The translations under genes and the position numbers were made by a program. 64,000 bases of DNA from Oligoflexus tunisiensis (GTDB lineage Bacteria > Bdellovibrionota_B > Oligoflexia > Oligoflexales > Oligoflexaceae): contig NZ_BDFO01000001.1 of the NCBI RefSeq assembly GCF_001748245.1, positions 1,535,345-1,599,344 on the forward strand. Reading direction: 5' to 3'. This document shows, one piece after another, positions 35,635 to 43,628 of the stretch. Each line of letters begins with the position of its first letter. Position 1 is the stretch's first letter. The notes beneath the pieces were generated by a model. The model did no database searches. It was given only the letters and a program-made list of their open reading frames with translations, and was not told the origin of the DNA.

Positions 35635-36875
35635 TGCGACAGCCTGCGGTGATTGTGATTGGCATCGGCGAGGACGGCTGCCTCGGCCTTTCCAGTCGCG
35701 CTTACAATTGTATCCGCCAATCCCAGATTCTGGTAGGCGGCGCCCGTCAGCTGGAATTTTTCAGCGACTATCCAGGTCGTCGCGTGATGCTGGGAAAAAA
35801 GGTCAAGGACACGCTCGAAAGTCTGCGGGATGAATCCGGTGATCACAATATTGTGATCCTCGCGTCGGGCGATCCCCTGTTTTATGGAGTCGGCAGTCTG
35901 GCCGTGAAAATATTCGGAGCTGAATTTTGTGGTTTCATTCCGCAGCCGAGCTCCATGCAGCTGGCCTTTGCCGCAGCGGGTCTCGCCTGGTCCGATGCCA
36001 CCTGCCTTTCCGTGCATGGCCGCTCCATCGAAGGACTTTGCCAAAGAATGCGCCGGCTCAGCAAGGTGGCCCTGCTCACCGATGCCGAGAATTCCCCGGT
36101 GCGGGTGGCCCTGCATCTTTTGGAATATCATGATGCCGCGTGGGATGCGATCCTGTGCGAAAACCTCGGCAGCACCGACGAACGGATTCGCCCCTTGGAT
36201 TTGAAATCGCTCAGCCAACTGACCGATGTCTCTCCACTCAATATTTTGATCCTCACCCGTTCCGCCGACTGGCGTTGTCCTCCAGCATTTTACGCGGAAG
36301 CGGAGGAAGCCTATGCCCGCCGCATGCCCAAGCTGGGTCTGATCACCAAGCGTGAGATTCGCGTTCTTTCCCTCGCCGCATTGCAACTTCGTGCCCAGGC
36401 GGTGGTCTGGGATATTGGAGCTGGCTCCGGTTCGGTGGCCATCGAGGCCGCACGGATCGCCAGTGAAGGCCGGGTTTTTGCCATCGAATGTGAAGAGGAA
36501 AGCCAGGGCTACTGTGCCGAAAATATTCTGAAGCATGGAGCCGATAACGTGCGACTCATTGCAGGGGAAGCGCCGGATGCTTTGGAAGGGCTCGATCAGC
36601 CGGATGCGGTTTTTATCGGCGGATCGAAAGGGAAACTCGACGCCCTGATTCAGCTCGTCTGGCAGAGACTCAATCCGGGTGGGCGCCTCGTTATCAATGC
36701 GGTGACCATGGAAAATGTCGGGCAGACCGTGAACACTTTAAATGCCATGGGCCTTGCCTATGATGTGAACCTGGTGCAGATCGCCCGCAGTTCGCTGCTG
36801 GCGGGAAAGTATCATCGCTATGAAGCCTTGAATCCCATCCATATTTTTTCATTGAGCAAGGAAGGACCAGCATGA
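35634..36875 (+). CDS. cbiET: fused cobalt-precorrin-7 C5-methyltransferase / precorrin-6Y decarboxylase-methyltransferase
   Basis: 413 aa, two enzymes in one chain (CobL layout). The CbiE half (about 1-200) has VIGIGEDG, LASGDPLFYGVG and the QPSSMQLAFA region. The CbiT half (about 210-405) is a Rossmann methyltransferase with WDIGAGSGSVAIEAA and AIECEEE for SAM binding and VFIGGSKG. They methylate C5 and C15 and remove the C12 acetate carboxyl. The start overlaps the cbiC stop by one base (TGATG) and the stop overlaps the cbiL start by 4. Confidence 0.96.
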   Translation: MRQPAVIVIGIGEDGCLGLSSRAYNCIRQSQILVGGARQLEFFSDYPGRRVMLGKKVKDTLESLRDESGDHNIVILASGDPLFYGVGSLAVKIFGAEFCGFIPQPSSMQLAFAAAGLAWSDATCLSVHGRSIEGLCQRMRRLSKVALLTDAENSPVRVALHLLEYHDAAWDAILCENLGSTDERIRPLDLKSLSQLTDVSPLNILILTRSADWRCPPAFYAEAEEAYARRMPKLGLITKREIRVLSLAALQLRAQAVVWDIGAGSGSVAIEAARIASEGRVFAIECEEESQGYCAENILKHGADNVRLIAGEAPDALEGLDQPDAVFIGGSKGKLDALIQLVWQRLNPGGRLVINAVTMENVGQTVNTLNAMGLAYDVNLVQIARSSLLAGKYHRYEALNPIHIFSLSKEGPA

Positions 36876-37648
36876 AAACGGGCAGACTGATCGGTATTGG
36901 CCTGGGGCCTGGCGCCAGTGACCTCATCACCCTGCGCGCCCTGCGGCATCTGCAGACGCTGCCCGTGCTGGCGATTCCGCGACCCAATCCCTGGACGCCG
37001 TCGCTGGCCTTTCGCATTATCAAGGAGCATCTGCCGACCGGAACAGGGCAGCAGCATCTTTTCCTTGAATTTCCGATGAGCCGCGATCCGGAAATCCTGC
37101 TTCCAGCGTGGAACAAGGCTTTTGCGGCCATTCGGGAAAAGCTGGACGCCGGATTAGATGTCGGCTTCGTCACACAGGGGGATCCCTTTGTTTTCAGCAC
37201 ATTTATCTATGTCTATGAATCCCTGAAAGTGGACATCCCGGACCTTGAGGTCGAGATGGTGCCTGGCGTAAGTTCCATCAATGCGGTTCCAAACGTGGCA
37301 GGCCGTCCTCTGGTCGATGGGCAGGAGCGCCTCGCCGTGATCCCGGCCACTTATGGAATCGAGGATCTGCGGAACATACTCAGAAGTTTTGATTCCGTGG
37401 TGCTGATGAAAGTTTCCAGCATCATGCCCCAGATCGTTCAGGTCCTGGAGCATGAAGGTCTGCTCGAGGCCTCGGTTTATGTTGAACGCGCAACGACGGA
37501 TGAGCAGCGCATCGTTCATGATTTGCGCCGCATACGTAATGATCGCTGTGTGTATTTTTCCATGGTGGTCGTCACCAAAAAACATCGGAATGGAATTCTG
37601 CGGGGCGAGGCTCCCAAAATTGAGAAGGAAACCCTGCATGTCACCTAA
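36872..37648 (+). CDS. cbiL: precorrin-2/cobalt-factor II C20-methyltransferase
   Basis: 258 aa tetrapyrrole methylase. GIGLGPGASDLITLRA (about 7-22) is the N-terminal P-loop, TQGDPFVFSTF (about 100-110) and VPGVSSINAV (about 131-140) are typical CbiL/CobI motifs, and RATTDEQRI lies near the end. It adds the C20 methyl. Overlaps cbiG by 11 bases. Confidence 0.95.
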   Translation: MKTGRLIGIGLGPGASDLITLRALRHLQTLPVLAIPRPNPWTPSLAFRIIKEHLPTGTGQQHLFLEFPMSRDPEILLPAWNKAFAAIREKLDAGLDVGFVTQGDPFVFSTFIYVYESLKVDIPDLEVEMVPGVSSINAVPNVAGRPLVDGQERLAVIPATYGIEDLRNILRSFDSVVLMKVSSIMPQIVQVLEHEGLLEASVYVERATTDEQRIVHDLRRIRNDRCVYFSMVVVTKKHRNGILRGEAPKIEKETLHVT

Positions 37649-38768
37649 AAGGAAGCTCGCCATTCATGCCATCACGCGTCATGGTTTTGCGCTGGCGCAG
37701 AGACTTCAGGAGGCGTTTCCGGAAAGCACGCTTTATGTTTCCAATAAAATATCCCAGGAAGCCCGTGCTCATGTCGTGCCTGTGAAATTGCCCCTTGGTC
37801 CCTTGCTCGATGAAGTTTTTCATGCTTACGAAACGCATGTTTTTATCATCAGTGTGGGCGCCGTCGTTCGCATGATTGCTCCTTTATTGAAAGATAAAAA
37901 GCAGGATCCTGCCGTGGTCTGCGTGGATGATGCCGGGCAGTTTGCCATCTGTCTTCTGTCCGGCCATGTGGGGGGTGGCAATCGCGAGACCCAGCGCATC
38001 GCGGCCGCTTTATCCTGTCAGCCGGTTATCACCACTGCCTCGGATGTTCAGGGAACCCTGACCGTCGATATACTGGGGCGTGAACTGGGCTGGGTGCTAG
38101 AGGATCAGGAGCACAATGTCACCACGGGCTGCGCGGCTGTGGTGAATGAACGGCCGGTCCTGATCATTCAGGAATGCGGCCAGCCGGAATTTTGGCCCTT
38201 GAAGAAAGCCTGGTCGCCGGGCGTTCACTATACACGCTCCATCGAAGCGGTGGACCCTGAACTTTGGGAACGCATTCTGATCATTTCCGATCGCGATATC
38301 CCCGCTCTGCATCCGGACCTTTATGCCAAAGGTCTGGTTTATCGACCACCCACGCTTTGGATCGGGATCGGCTGTGATCGTGATGCGCCCTATGAAATGT
38401 TGAAACGGGGTTTGGAGGGTGTTCTGCGGGAATTCAGACTCTCGCCAAAGTCCATTGCCGGCTTTGCCAGCGCGGCGGTCAAGGCGGATGAGCCTGGTCT
38501 TTTGCAGCTTTGTCAGCATTTCAATAGGCCGCTGCAATGTTTCAGTGCTCCTGAACTTGATTCCGTACTGCCGATTCAAAATCCATCGGAAAAGGTGCGT
38601 GAGCATGTCGGCACCCGTTCGGTCTCGGAAGCATCCTGCCTTCTGGCGTCAGGCGCTGCGGAACTGCTGGTTCCCAAGCAAAAGTACGGAGAACCGGATA
38701 TCAAGCAAAAGATGACGATAGCGATAGCCAGACAGCCATTTCCTTTGCGAGCAGGAGACCCGGCATGA
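37638..38768 (+). CDS. cbiG: cobalt-precorrin-5A hydrolase
   Basis: 376 aa. The ATG at 37638 lies inside the end of cbiL. The N-terminal part has ISVGAVVRMIAPLLKDKKQDPAV-type CbiG sequence (about 72-95) and LLSGHVGGGN (about 107-116), followed by GIGCDRDAP and FASAAVKADEPGL in the C-terminal domain. It opens the ring lactone, releasing acetaldehyde, and is specific to the anaerobic route. The last 14 codons lie in the first copy of a 63-bp tandem repeat, and the TGA overlaps an ATG (ATGA). Confidence 0.95.
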   Translation: MSPKRKLAIHAITRHGFALAQRLQEAFPESTLYVSNKISQEARAHVVPVKLPLGPLLDEVFHAYETHVFIISVGAVVRMIAPLLKDKKQDPAVVCVDDAGQFAICLLSGHVGGGNRETQRIAAALSCQPVITTASDVQGTLTVDILGRELGWVLEDQEHNVTTGCAAVVNERPVLIIQECGQPEFWPLKKAWSPGVHYTRSIEAVDPELWERILIISDRDIPALHPDLYAKGLVYRPPTLWIGIGCDRDAPYEMLKRGLEGVLREFRLSPKSIAGFASAAVKADEPGLLQLCQHFNRPLQCFSAPELDSVLPIQNPSEKVREHVGTRSVSEASCLLASGAAELLVPKQKYGEPDIKQKMTIAIARQPFPLRAGDPA

Positions 38769-38893
38769 TTGGGCGCGACAATCGCCATAGCCAGACAGCC
38801 ATTTCCTTTGCGAGCAGGAGACCCGGCATGATTGGGCGCGACAATCGCCATCACCAGACAGCCTTTCCCTTTGCGAACAGGAGACCTGCATGA
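38728..38893 (+). repeat. 63-bp tandem repeat at the cbiG/cbiH junction
   Basis: Two near-identical 63-bp units (38728-38790, 38791-38853) and a third, diverged partial unit (38854-38893). Each contains GCAGGAGAC, a start codon ATG and an overlapping TGA stop (ATGA) in register. The period is a multiple of three, so the coupled-translation signal has been copied without breaking frame. Confidence 0.9.
38765..38893 (+). CDS. 42-codon mini-ORF formed by the repeat
   Basis: Starts at an ATG overlapping the cbiG stop, with GCAGGAG 7 bases upstream, and ends with a TGA overlapping the cbiH ATG. It encodes two copies of a 21-residue unit beginning MIGRDNRH, the second slightly diverged, and is Arg/His-rich. 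It is probably a by-product of duplication of the coupling site. It would be translated by reinitiation between cbiG and cbiH, but a peptide function is unproven. Confidence 0.5.
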   Translation: MIGRDNRHSQTAISFASRRPGMIGRDNRHHQTAFPFANRRPA

Positions 38894-39768
38894 GTGAACA
38901 CGGCAAACTCTGGATTATCGGCATTGGTCCCGGTGCTCATGATTTGATTGCGCCGCGAGCCCTCGCCGCCTTGGAAGAGGCGGAGCTGGTGGTCGGCTAT
39001 CAAACCTATATGACCCTGGTCCGTAAACTGATCAAGGGCAAGGACAAAATTCGCACCGGCATGACCGAGGAAATCGGTCGCGCCCGGGCTGCGGTCGATG
39101 CCGCCCGCGCGGGTCGCAAGGTGGCGGTGATTTCGTCGGGTGACTCGGGAGTCTATGGAATGGGTTGCCTGGTTCTGGAGGTGCTGAAGGAAATCGGCTG
39201 GAAACAAGGGGAATCACCGGAGGTGGCTTTGATACCTGGAATTACAGCCTTGAATGCCTGTGCGTCGCTCGTCGGGGCCCCGCTCGGGCATGACGCCTGT
39301 ATGATTTCCTTGAGCGATCTTCTCACGCCCTGGGACCTGATCGAAAAACGCATCCAGCATGCAGCGGCCGCGGATTTTGTGATCGGCTTTTACAATCCTG
39401 CCAGCGGCCGTCGGCAAAGACAGATTGCACGGGCCCGCGAAATCCTTCTGGAGCATCGCAGCCCGGAGACACCGGTGGCTCTTGTTAAAAGTGCCTATCG
39501 CTACCGTCAGGACATCGTGCAAACGAATCTTAACTCCATGCTCGACTATGATATCGGCATGCTCACCACGGTGCTGGTGGGATCGACTCAAACCTATCGT
39601 TACGAAGGGCTGATGATCACGCCCCGTGGTTATCGCAATAAATATGATCTGGACAGCAGCGCGGTGCGCCCCGGTCAAACCCCGGGCCATACGCTGAAGG
39701 TTCCCCTTTCCGAGGTGCAAAGACCATGGCTCAAGTCGGCCGGCTCGTCGGAGCCATCCTTGCCGTAA
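38890..39768 (+). CDS. cbiH: cobalt-factor III/precorrin-3B C17-methyltransferase
   Basis: 292 aa. GIGPGAHDLIAPRA (about 11-24), VISSGDSGVYGMG (about 80-92) and IPGITALNACASLVGAPLGHD (about 115-135) match CbiH/CobJ; FVIGFYNPASGRR follows. It methylates C17 with ring contraction. The C-terminus is about 40 residues longer than minimal CobJ. The start is in the ATGA at the end of the third repeat unit (AGGAGAC upstream). Its 3' end overlaps the next gene by 43 bases. Confidence 0.95.
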   Translation: MSEHGKLWIIGIGPGAHDLIAPRALAALEEAELVVGYQTYMTLVRKLIKGKDKIRTGMTEEIGRARAAVDAARAGRKVAVISSGDSGVYGMGCLVLEVLKEIGWKQGESPEVALIPGITALNACASLVGAPLGHDACMISLSDLLTPWDLIEKRIQHAAAADFVIGFYNPASGRRQRQIARAREILLEHRSPETPVALVKSAYRYRQDIVQTNLNSMLDYDIGMLTTVLVGSTQTYRYEGLMITPRGYRNKYDLDSSAVRPGQTPGHTLKVPLSEVQRPWLKSAGSSEPSLP

Positions 39769-40130
39769 CCGGTGACGATATTTATTTGGTCGGAGACTGC
39801 AAGGAACCCTGTGAATTTCCTCGCTACGGTCTCGAGACGCCCCCGGAGCGTCATGTGCTCGCACAGCCTTATATCAGGCTCAAAAAACGTGGGGCTTTCG
39901 CTCTTGAGGGACCAAGGCTCACGATCGATCTGGAAGGCGAGGCTCTGCCCCAGTTGCTCGTCGATTCCTTTCTGATCTTTCGCAATGGATCGGTCAGCGA
40001 AAGACTGTGGCGGCTCTGCATCCAGTACAGTCCTGAACCCGTGGACGGGGTGATCGACGCCGACTGGCTGCGGCATGTACCGCGGGGTATCTGGGAGATC
40101 GTACGGGATTCCGTTTTACGTTGCTCATGA
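39726..40130 (+). CDS. unknown 134-aa protein inside the cobalamin operon
   Basis: 134 aa, mostly beta-type sequence with alternating polar and hydrophobic residues, no signal peptide or membrane helix. GAGGTGC lies 8 bases before the ATG. The gene overlaps cbiH by 43 bases and ends 8 bases before cbiF, so it is surely cotranscribed. Three cysteines lie at about 25, 29 and 97 (CKEPC, LCIQ), a possible metal or thiol site. I do not recognise a known cobalamin protein of this length. It could be a small accessory subunit or a divergent enzyme. Confidence 0.65.
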   Translation: MAQVGRLVGAILAVTGDDIYLVGDCKEPCEFPRYGLETPPERHVLAQPYIRLKKRGAFALEGPRLTIDLEGEALPQLLVDSFLIFRNGSVSERLWRLCIQYSPEPVDGVIDADWLRHVPRGIWEIVRDSVLRCS

Positions 40131-40138
40131 GGTGAAGC

Positions 40139-40912
40139 TTGACTGTTTATATTATTGGAGCTGGACCAGGTGATCCGGATTTGATCACGGTCAAAGGCCG
40201 CAAATTGATTCAGACATGCCCGGTGGTTCTTTATACCGGATCACTGGTTCCGCGTGAACTTCTCCAGGACACAGCCCCGGGTGCCATGATTGCCGATACA
40301 TCGGGCATGCACCTCGATGAGATCATTGGGCACATGAAGTCGGCTCACGCACGCGGACAGGATGTGGCACGCGTGCACACCGGTGATCCGATGATTTATG
40401 GATCCACCGCGGAACAGATGCGGCGCATGGAGGCTCTGGGCATACCCTATGAGGTTATTCCCGGCGTTTCCTCCTATGCTGCCGCCGCGGCCGCGCTCTC
40501 GCAGGAACTGACGCTGCCGGAACTTTCGCAGACGGTGATCATCTCCCGTTGCGAAGGTCGCACGCCCATGCCGCAGGGTGAGGACCTCGTGGCCCTCGCG
40601 CAGCATAAGGCAACCCTCGTGCTGTTTCTGAGCGTGGCCATGATTAGAAAAATTTCAAGGCAGCTGCGCCCCATCCTCGGGGATGACTGTCCCGTGGCGA
40701 TCGTCTACAAGGCCTCATGGCCGGACCAATTGATTCTGCGCGGCACCCTTGAAACGATTTCCGCGCAGGTTACGGACGCGAAGATCACCAGTCATTCCAT
40801 TATCATCATAGGCCGCGTATTGGGCGCGACGGATTTTGCGGAATCACGGCTGTATGCGGCTGATTTTTCGCATGGATATCGCAAGGCCAAAGTCGAGGAA
40901 CCTCTGGTATGA
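40139..40912 (+). CDS. cbiF: cobalt-precorrin-4 C11-methyltransferase
   Basis: 257 aa from a TTG at 40139 with AGGTGA upstream; no ATG or GTG in frame is as well placed. MTVYIIGAGPGDPDLITVKG (residues 1-20) is the CbiF/CobM opening. HTGDPMIYGSTAEQM (about 79-93), VIPGVSSYAAAAAALSQELTLPE (about 106-128) and ISRCEGRTPMP (about 137-147) are diagnostic. It methylates C11. Overlaps cobA by 4 bases (ATGA). Confidence 0.96.
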   Translation: MTVYIIGAGPGDPDLITVKGRKLIQTCPVVLYTGSLVPRELLQDTAPGAMIADTSGMHLDEIIGHMKSAHARGQDVARVHTGDPMIYGSTAEQMRRMEALGIPYEVIPGVSSYAAAAAALSQELTLPELSQTVIISRCEGRTPMPQGEDLVALAQHKATLVLFLSVAMIRKISRQLRPILGDDCPVAIVYKASWPDQLILRGTLETISAQVTDAKITSHSIIIIGRVLGATDFAESRLYAADFSHGYRKAKVEEPLV

Positions 40913-41667
40913 AGGCTAAGGGCTGGGTGTATTTTGTGGGAGCGGGGCCAGGGCCCCTGGACCTTCTCACGCTGCGTGCGGAACGACTGCTGCGAACCGC
41001 GGATCTCGTGGCCTATGATCAATTGGTCGAGGCTGAACTTCTTGCGCTGGTCAAAGCGGATTGTGAGTTGCTGCCGATCGGTTATCGGGCTCAAACCGGA
41101 GGGGCGCAGCATCCGATTCTGCATGACCGCATCCTGGAAGCGGCTCATGCCGGCGCGCAGGTGGTTCGTTTGAAATCCGGGGATCCCTTGATCTTTGGGA
41201 GGGCTGCGGAAGAGATGCAGCGCCTCGATGAAGCAGGGATTTCCTATAGCGTCGTGCCCGGCATCACAGCGGCTTTGGCTGCGGCGGCCGCGGGATGCTG
41301 GCCTCTGACGCGTAAAGGCCTTGCCACCTCGCTGCGACTTTTGACCTGGAGCCCGCACGTGATGGCACAGAATCCGGCGGAAACACTCGCCATCTATATG
41401 CCGCGGCACGGGCTTGCGAATCTGCTGCATGATTTATTGAATCAGGGCTGGTCACCGGCAACACCGGCGGCTTATGTTCAGTCCGCCCTGCGGGAGGATC
41501 AGGCCATCATCCGTGCGGCCCTGAGGGATCTCGTGCATGCCGTGGAACAAAATAGCGACAACCGCCCGGGAATTTGCTTGATTGGGGAAGCCTTGCACCA
41601 GGGGGTGGAATCCTGGCTCACGGCATGGGAAGAGAATCGGGCAGACTCGGCGGCCCTTGGGCAATGA
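40909..41667 (+). CDS. cobA: uroporphyrinogen-III C-methyltransferase (SUMT)
   Basis: 252 aa. FVGAGPGPLDLLTLRAERLL (about 9-28), VRLKSGDPLIFGRAAEEM (about 85-102) and VVPGITAALAAAAA (about 111-124) are SUMT motifs. The usual PLTHR is PLTRK, and TGH is replaced by LTWSPH, so it is a somewhat divergent member. It makes precorrin-2 from uroporphyrinogen III, the branch point to B12 (this operon) and siroheme (NirB). The first methylating step sits late in the operon. Confidence 0.88.
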   Translation: MKAKGWVYFVGAGPGPLDLLTLRAERLLRTADLVAYDQLVEAELLALVKADCELLPIGYRAQTGGAQHPILHDRILEAAHAGAQVVRLKSGDPLIFGRAAEEMQRLDEAGISYSVVPGITAALAAAAAGCWPLTRKGLATSLRLLTWSPHVMAQNPAETLAIYMPRHGLANLLHDLLNQGWSPATPAAYVQSALREDQAIIRAALRDLVHAVEQNSDNRPGICLIGEALHQGVESWLTAWEENRADSAALGQ

Positions 41668-41675
41668 GGAACATT

Positions 41676-42188
41676 ATGGGACAAATTCTGGTCTATACCG
41701 GGCAAGGCAAAGGCAAAACAACGGCAGCTCTGGGTCTCGCCTTTCGGGCTCTCGGCCGCAGGCAAAAGGTCGGCGTCGTGCAGTTTATTAAAGGCAAATG
41801 GATGACGGGTGAAAGACAGCAGGCGTCCCGTACCGAGGGGCTCGATTTTTATGTCATGGGCGAGGGCTTCACCTGGGAAAGCGAGGATCTGACGCGCGAT
41901 CAAAAAGCGGCGCAAAAAGCCTGGGAAAAAAGCTGCGAAATGATCCAGAGCGGCGCGTATCAGGTAGTGATCCTCGATGAGATCACCTATGCGATCCATT
42001 ACAACTGGCTGGCGCTCGATGAGATCCTGCAGGTCCTGGCGTCACGACCGGAAGGGACCAGCGTGGTCCTGACCGGACGGCATGCCCCGCAGGGGCTCAT
42101 GGATGTGGCGGACTGTGTCACGGAAATGAACAAGGTCAAGCATCCCTTTGATCGAGGGCAAAAGGCTTTGGTGGGAGTGGATTTCTAA
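41676..42188 (+). CDS. cobO: cob(I)yrinic acid a,c-diamide adenosyltransferase
   Basis: 170 aa, slightly shorter than typical. The ATG at 41676 follows GAGGAAC by 5-7 bases; an ATG at 41664 overlapping the cobA end is the alternative. Walker A-like TGQGKGKTTAALG (about 7-19), VQFIKGKWMTGE, and VILDEITYAIHYN (about 94-106), then LTGRHAPQGLMDVAD, all match CobO/BtuR. It attaches the adenosyl ligand from ATP to Co(I). The TAATG junction joins it to cbiA. Confidence 0.95.
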   Translation: MGQILVYTGQGKGKTTAALGLAFRALGRRQKVGVVQFIKGKWMTGERQQASRTEGLDFYVMGEGFTWESEDLTRDQKAAQKAWEKSCEMIQSGAYQVVILDEITYAIHYNWLALDEILQVLASRPEGTSVVLTGRHAPQGLMDVADCVTEMNKVKHPFDRGQKALVGVDF

Positions 42189-43567
42189 TGCATTCCGTAC
42201 CACGGCTTGTGATCGCAGGGGCTGGCAGTGGGGTCGGCAAGACCACGCTGGTGGCCCTCCTGGCTTTGGCTTTTCGTGCGCGCGGTCTGCGCGTGCAATG
42301 TTTTAAATGTGGTCCGGATTATCTGGATCCGACCTGGCATAAACGCGCCAGCGGGCGGGAACCGCAGAACCTCGACAGCTGGATGATGGGCCGCGAGGCT
42401 GTGTTGCAAACCTTTGTTGATGCCACCCAGGATGCAGATCTGGCCCTGATTGAAGGCGTGATGGGGCTCTTTGATGGAGCCGAGCCCACCCGTGATACGG
42501 GTTCCACGGCGGAAATATCCCGTATTTTACAGGCTCCCGTGATCTGTGCCCTGGATGCGAAAGGTGTGGCGCGCACGCTTCTGCCTCTTTATTTGGGGTT
42601 AAGGAACTTTGATCCTGAACTCAACGTCTGTGGTCTTCTCGCCAATCGCGTGGGTTCGCGCGGGCATCTCGATCTCCTGAAAAAAGCCTGCGGATCCGAG
42701 CTGCTCGGTGGACTGCCCAAGGACGAGGCGCTCACGATTCCCGAAAGGCATTTGGGTTTGCATGCCGCTCTGTCCGATGTTTTTGACCAGGAACGCATTC
42801 AAACCTGGACCGCCCTGGCTCAGGAGTGGCTCGATCTGGATCGCCTTTGGGAGCTTGCCTCAGGGGCGCCTCCTTTGGCGGTTGAACCCACACCAGCCCA
42901 GACCGGAACGGAATCCCGTTGCCGCATTGCGGTGGCCTATGACGAGGCCTTTCACTTTTATTACAGCCACAATTTGCAGCTTCTGCAAAAGGCTGGGGCG
43001 GAACTTGTTTACTTTTCCCCGCTTCAGGACAAGGTCCTGCCGCCCAACATCCAGGCCGTCATGATCGGCGGCGGATACCCCGAACTGCATGCGGAAGCGC
43101 TGGCCGCTCAGGAGGACATGCGCACGTCCCTCCGCAACTTCGCGGCGCAAGGCGGAACGATCTATGCGGAATGCGGAGGGCTCATGTATCTCAGCCGCAG
43201 TATTCGAACGCTGGATGGACATGAGTATCCCATGCTCGATCTCCTGCCGGCCCGGACCATCATGCAGGACAGGTTGCAGGCGCTTGGTTATACGGAAGTG
43301 GAACAGGAAACGGATACCATGCTGGGGCCGGCGGGCCTGCGTTTTCGGGCGCATCAGTTCCGTTATTCGCTCCTGCAGGAAGAGGAGGATATTCCGAAGG
43401 TCTGGCGTTTGCGGGGCAAAAGGTCCAGCGCGGTGGTGCAGGAGGGTTATGCCCGGGGGCGGATCCTGGCGAGTTATGCCCACGGTCACTGGGCCTCAAA
43501 TCCGGCCATTGCGCAAAACCTTGTCGCGAGTCTGACGCAGAAAAATGGCGACCGCGAAAAAAGATGA
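42188..43567 (+). CDS. cbiA: cobyrinic acid a,c-diamide synthase
   Basis: 459 aa. N-terminal ATP-binding domain with IAGAGSGVGKTTLV (about 8-21), CFKCGPDYLDPTWH and LIEGVMGLFDG (about 90-100). The C-terminal glutamine amidotransferase-like domain has IYAECGGLMYLSR (about 325-337) with the catalytic Cys and AHQFRYS. It amidates the a and c side chains using glutamine and ATP. Last gene of the cobalamin operon. The downstream hairpin lies on the other strand's side (see terminator). Confidence 0.96.
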   Translation: MHSVPRLVIAGAGSGVGKTTLVALLALAFRARGLRVQCFKCGPDYLDPTWHKRASGREPQNLDSWMMGREAVLQTFVDATQDADLALIEGVMGLFDGAEPTRDTGSTAEISRILQAPVICALDAKGVARTLLPLYLGLRNFDPELNVCGLLANRVGSRGHLDLLKKACGSELLGGLPKDEALTIPERHLGLHAALSDVFDQERIQTWTALAQEWLDLDRLWELASGAPPLAVEPTPAQTGTESRCRIAVAYDEAFHFYYSHNLQLLQKAGAELVYFSPLQDKVLPPNIQAVMIGGGYPELHAEALAAQEDMRTSLRNFAAQGGTIYAECGGLMYLSRSIRTLDGHEYPMLDLLPARTIMQDRLQALGYTEVEQETDTMLGPAGLRFRAHQFRYSLLQEEEDIPKVWRLRGKRSSAVVQEGYARGRILASYAHGHWASNPAIAQNLVASLTQKNGDREKR

Positions 43568-43574
43568 CGTGTGC

Positions 43575-43612
43575 AAAAAAAAACGACATCTGCCGCAAGG
43601 CAGATGCCGTTG
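43575..43612 (-). terminator. Rho-independent terminator of the transglutaminase operon
   Basis: On the minus strand a GGCATCTGCC-TTGC-GGCAGATG hairpin is followed by a run of nine T. It lies after the transglutaminase stop codon (43629) and also between the convergent cbiA gene and that operon; for the plus strand it has no T-run. Confidence 0.75.
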
Positions 43613-43628
43613 TCAGGATTCAACACTC

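Noticed and set aside
38728..38893. Possible CRISPR-like array
   Set aside because: The units are directly adjacent with no variable spacers, and they overlap coding sequence and start signals.
38576..38924. Minus-strand ORFs made of repeated units
   Set aside because: They are the reverse reading of the 63-bp tandem repeat inside the cbi operon, where the plus frame is clearly coding.
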